Below, in pieces: positions 62,647 through 64,000 of a DNA stretch of 64,000 nt (within the stretch, counting starts at the first letter, position 1; each line of letters opens with the position of its first letter). This DNA comes from Nocardia huaxiensis (GTDB lineage: Bacteria > Actinomycetota > Actinomycetes > Mycobacteriales > Mycobacteriaceae). The notes below the pieces were generated by a model, which was not told where the DNA came from, did no database searches, and was given only the letters and a program-made list of their open reading frames with translations. A program made the position numbers and the translations under genes. The stretch covers positions 6,076,001 through 6,140,000 of the forward strand of contig NZ_CP059399.1 in assembly GCF_013744875.1 (NCBI RefSeq), written 5' to 3'.

Positions 62647-64000
62647 ATGGTTTTCGGTGAGATGGTCTCGGCCCGCTTCGACCGGCGCTCCGCCCTCAAG
62701 GGCGGGACGGCCGCGGTGGCGGTGAGCCTGATCGGCTCGGCGGTCGCGCGAGCCGAGGCGACGGTGTTCCGGCATGGCGTCGCCTCCGGTGATCCGCTGC
62801 CCGGCGGGGTGATCATCTGGACCCGCGTCACACCGTCCGAGGATGCGCTGCCCGGTTCCGGAAAGGGCGCGAATGTCGCGGTGCGATGGGAGGTCGCGGG
62901 CGACGAGTCGTTCGGGACCATCGCCGCCTCCGGAACCCATTCGGCGACTTCGGATTCCGACCACACCGTGAAGGTCGATGTCTCCGGTCTGGCTCCGGGG
63001 CGCGAATACTTCTACCGGTTCACTGCGCTCGGCCAGACCTCTCCGGTCGGCCGAACACTCACCGCCCCAGCCGATTCCGCCACTCCGGACCGGCTGCGCC
63101 TGGGCGTGGTGTCGTGCGCGAACTGGGAGGCCGGATACTTCTCCGCCTACCGGCATCTCGCGGCACGCGGCGATCTGGATGCCATCGTGCATCTGGGCGA
63201 CTACCTCTACGAGTACCCGCGCGGCGAGTACGGCGGCCGCACCGGTTCGGTGCGCTGGCACGAGCCCGCGCACGAGATCGTCACCCTGGCCGACTATCGA
63301 ATCCGGCACGCGCAGTACAAGACCGACGCCGATCTCATGGCACTGCATGCCCGGCTGCCGTTCATCTGCACCTGGGACGACCACGAGACCGCCGACAACA
63401 CCTGGTCCGACGGCGCGGAGAACCATCAGCCCGCCACCGAGGGCGACTTCCAGACGCGCCGGGCCGCGGCACTGCAGGCCTACCTGGAGTGGATGCCGGT
63501 GCGCACCGGCGCGGACCGGAAGCTGTACCGCCGCCTGCGTTTCGGCACCCTCGCCGAACTGTCCATGCTCGACCTGCGCAGCTACCGCAGCGAGGAGGCC
63601 AAGACCGGCGCGGGCTGGCGCGAGATCGACAGCCCGGAGCGCACCATCACCGGCAAGGACCAAATGGATTGGGTGCAGGCCGGTTTGGTGTCCGCCCCGG
63701 TCACCTGGAAGCTCATCGGCAACCCGGTCATGATCGCGCCGCTGGTCTTCCCGCCCCTGGAACCGGCCACCTCCGCCGCCTTCACCACCGCACTCGGCCT
63801 GCCGCAGAACGGAATTCCCGCCAACCCGGACCAGTGGGACGGCTACACCGCCGATCGCTCCCGCCTGCTGCGCACCATCACCGAGCACAATGTCTCCGAC
63901 GTCGTTTTCCTGACCGGCGACATCCACAGCTCCTGGGGCGCGGACCTCCCCCTCGACGCCGCCACCTACCCCGCCGGCCCCACCGCGGGCGTGGAATTCG
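62647..64000 (+). CDS. PhoD-like alkaline phosphatase/phosphodiesterase, partial (3' end beyond window)
   Basis: Secreted metallophosphoesterase of the PhoD type. The N-terminus carries a twin-arginine signal (DRRSALKGG then a hydrophobic stretch ending SAVARA), followed by the PhoD N-terminal domain (FRHGVASGDPLPGGVIIWTRV) and the metal-binding region (HLGDYLYEY, WDDHE, LTGDIHSSW). At least 451 codons. Start may be ATG 62647 or a nearby GTG/ATG. It stands divergent from rarA. Confidence 0.88.
   Translation, partial: MVFGEMVSARFDRRSALKGGTAAVAVSLIGSAVARAEATVFRHGVASGDPLPGGVIIWTRVTPSEDALPGSGKGANVAVRWEVAGDESFGTIAASGTHSATSDSDHTVKVDVSGLAPGREYFYRFTALGQTSPVGRTLTAPADSATPDRLRLGVVSCANWEAGYFSAYRHLAARGDLDAIVHLGDYLYEYPRGEYGGRTGSVRWHEPAHEIVTLADYRIRHAQYKTDADLMALHARLPFICTWDDHETADNTWSDGAENHQPATEGDFQTRRAAALQAYLEWMPVRTGADRKLYRRLRFGTLAELSMLDLRSYRSEEAKTGAGWREIDSPERTITGKDQMDWVQAGLVSAPVTWKLIGNPVMIAPLVFPPLEPATSAAFTTALGLPQNGIPANPDQWDGYTADRSRLLRTITEHNVSDVVFLTGDIHSSWGADLPLDAATYPAGPTAGVEF

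Overview
The window is high-GC actinobacterial DNA, most likely from the Nocardiaceae and plausibly Nocardia. The evidence is a mycobacterial-type integration host factor (mihF), a PriA without helicase motifs, a B-4DMT-type membrane protein, a KshA-type steroid hydroxylase, many GTG starts, and gene order that tracks two blocks of the Mycobacterium tuberculosis chromosome: roughly Rv1379-Rv1407 on the left and Rv2534c-Rv2559c on the right. I saw no tRNA, rRNA, CRISPR array, insertion sequence or prophage.

Left core block (1-27.6 kb, mostly minus strand): rsmB (cut by the window edge), fmt and def; then a secreted lipase, a PadR regulator, a HAD hydrolase, an ABC ATPase, two TetR divergons (NmrA-type oxidoreductase; carotenoid oxygenase) and a second HAD paralogue; then priA, metK, coaBC, rpoZ, gmk and mihF. 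After a 750-bp empty stretch comes the pyrimidine operon, transcribed pyrR-pyrB-pyrC-(PH-like membrane protein)-carA-carB-pyrF. It has a probable PyrR-binding loop over the pyrR ribosome site and a strong terminator after pyrF.

Accessory block (27.8-45.8 kb): an MscS channel, two alpha/beta hydrolases, TetR regulators with clear palindromic operators, an AlkB dioxygenase behind an SOS box, two paralogous FAD monooxygenases around an aldo/keto reductase, a DUF4334 protein and an NTF2-like protein. Then comes the most unusual locus (37.15-41.1 kb): a J-domain/pseudokinase fusion, a von Willebrand A protein, a divergent adenylosuccinate-synthetase-like enzyme, and an NrtR-like regulator (dead Nudix domain plus winged helix). 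A 23-bp palindrome sits 1 bp before the first start codon. An ADP-ribosylglycohydrolase lies 2.6 kb away. I do not recognise this combination as a described system.

Right core block (45.8-64 kb): a YciI-like protein, nusB, efp and pepQ (minus); a prepilin peptidase with aroC, aroK and aroB (plus); a B-4DMT protein, aroE, mltG, ruvX and alaS (minus). The segment from the prepilin peptidase to B-4DMT is inverted relative to M. tuberculosis. A Vat-like acetyltransferase, kshA, rarA and a truncated PhoD-type phosphatase close the window.

A recurring theme is arginine/glycine-rich low-complexity tails on otherwise ordinary proteins: the RsmB N-terminus, the PadR N-terminus and the AroK C-terminus.
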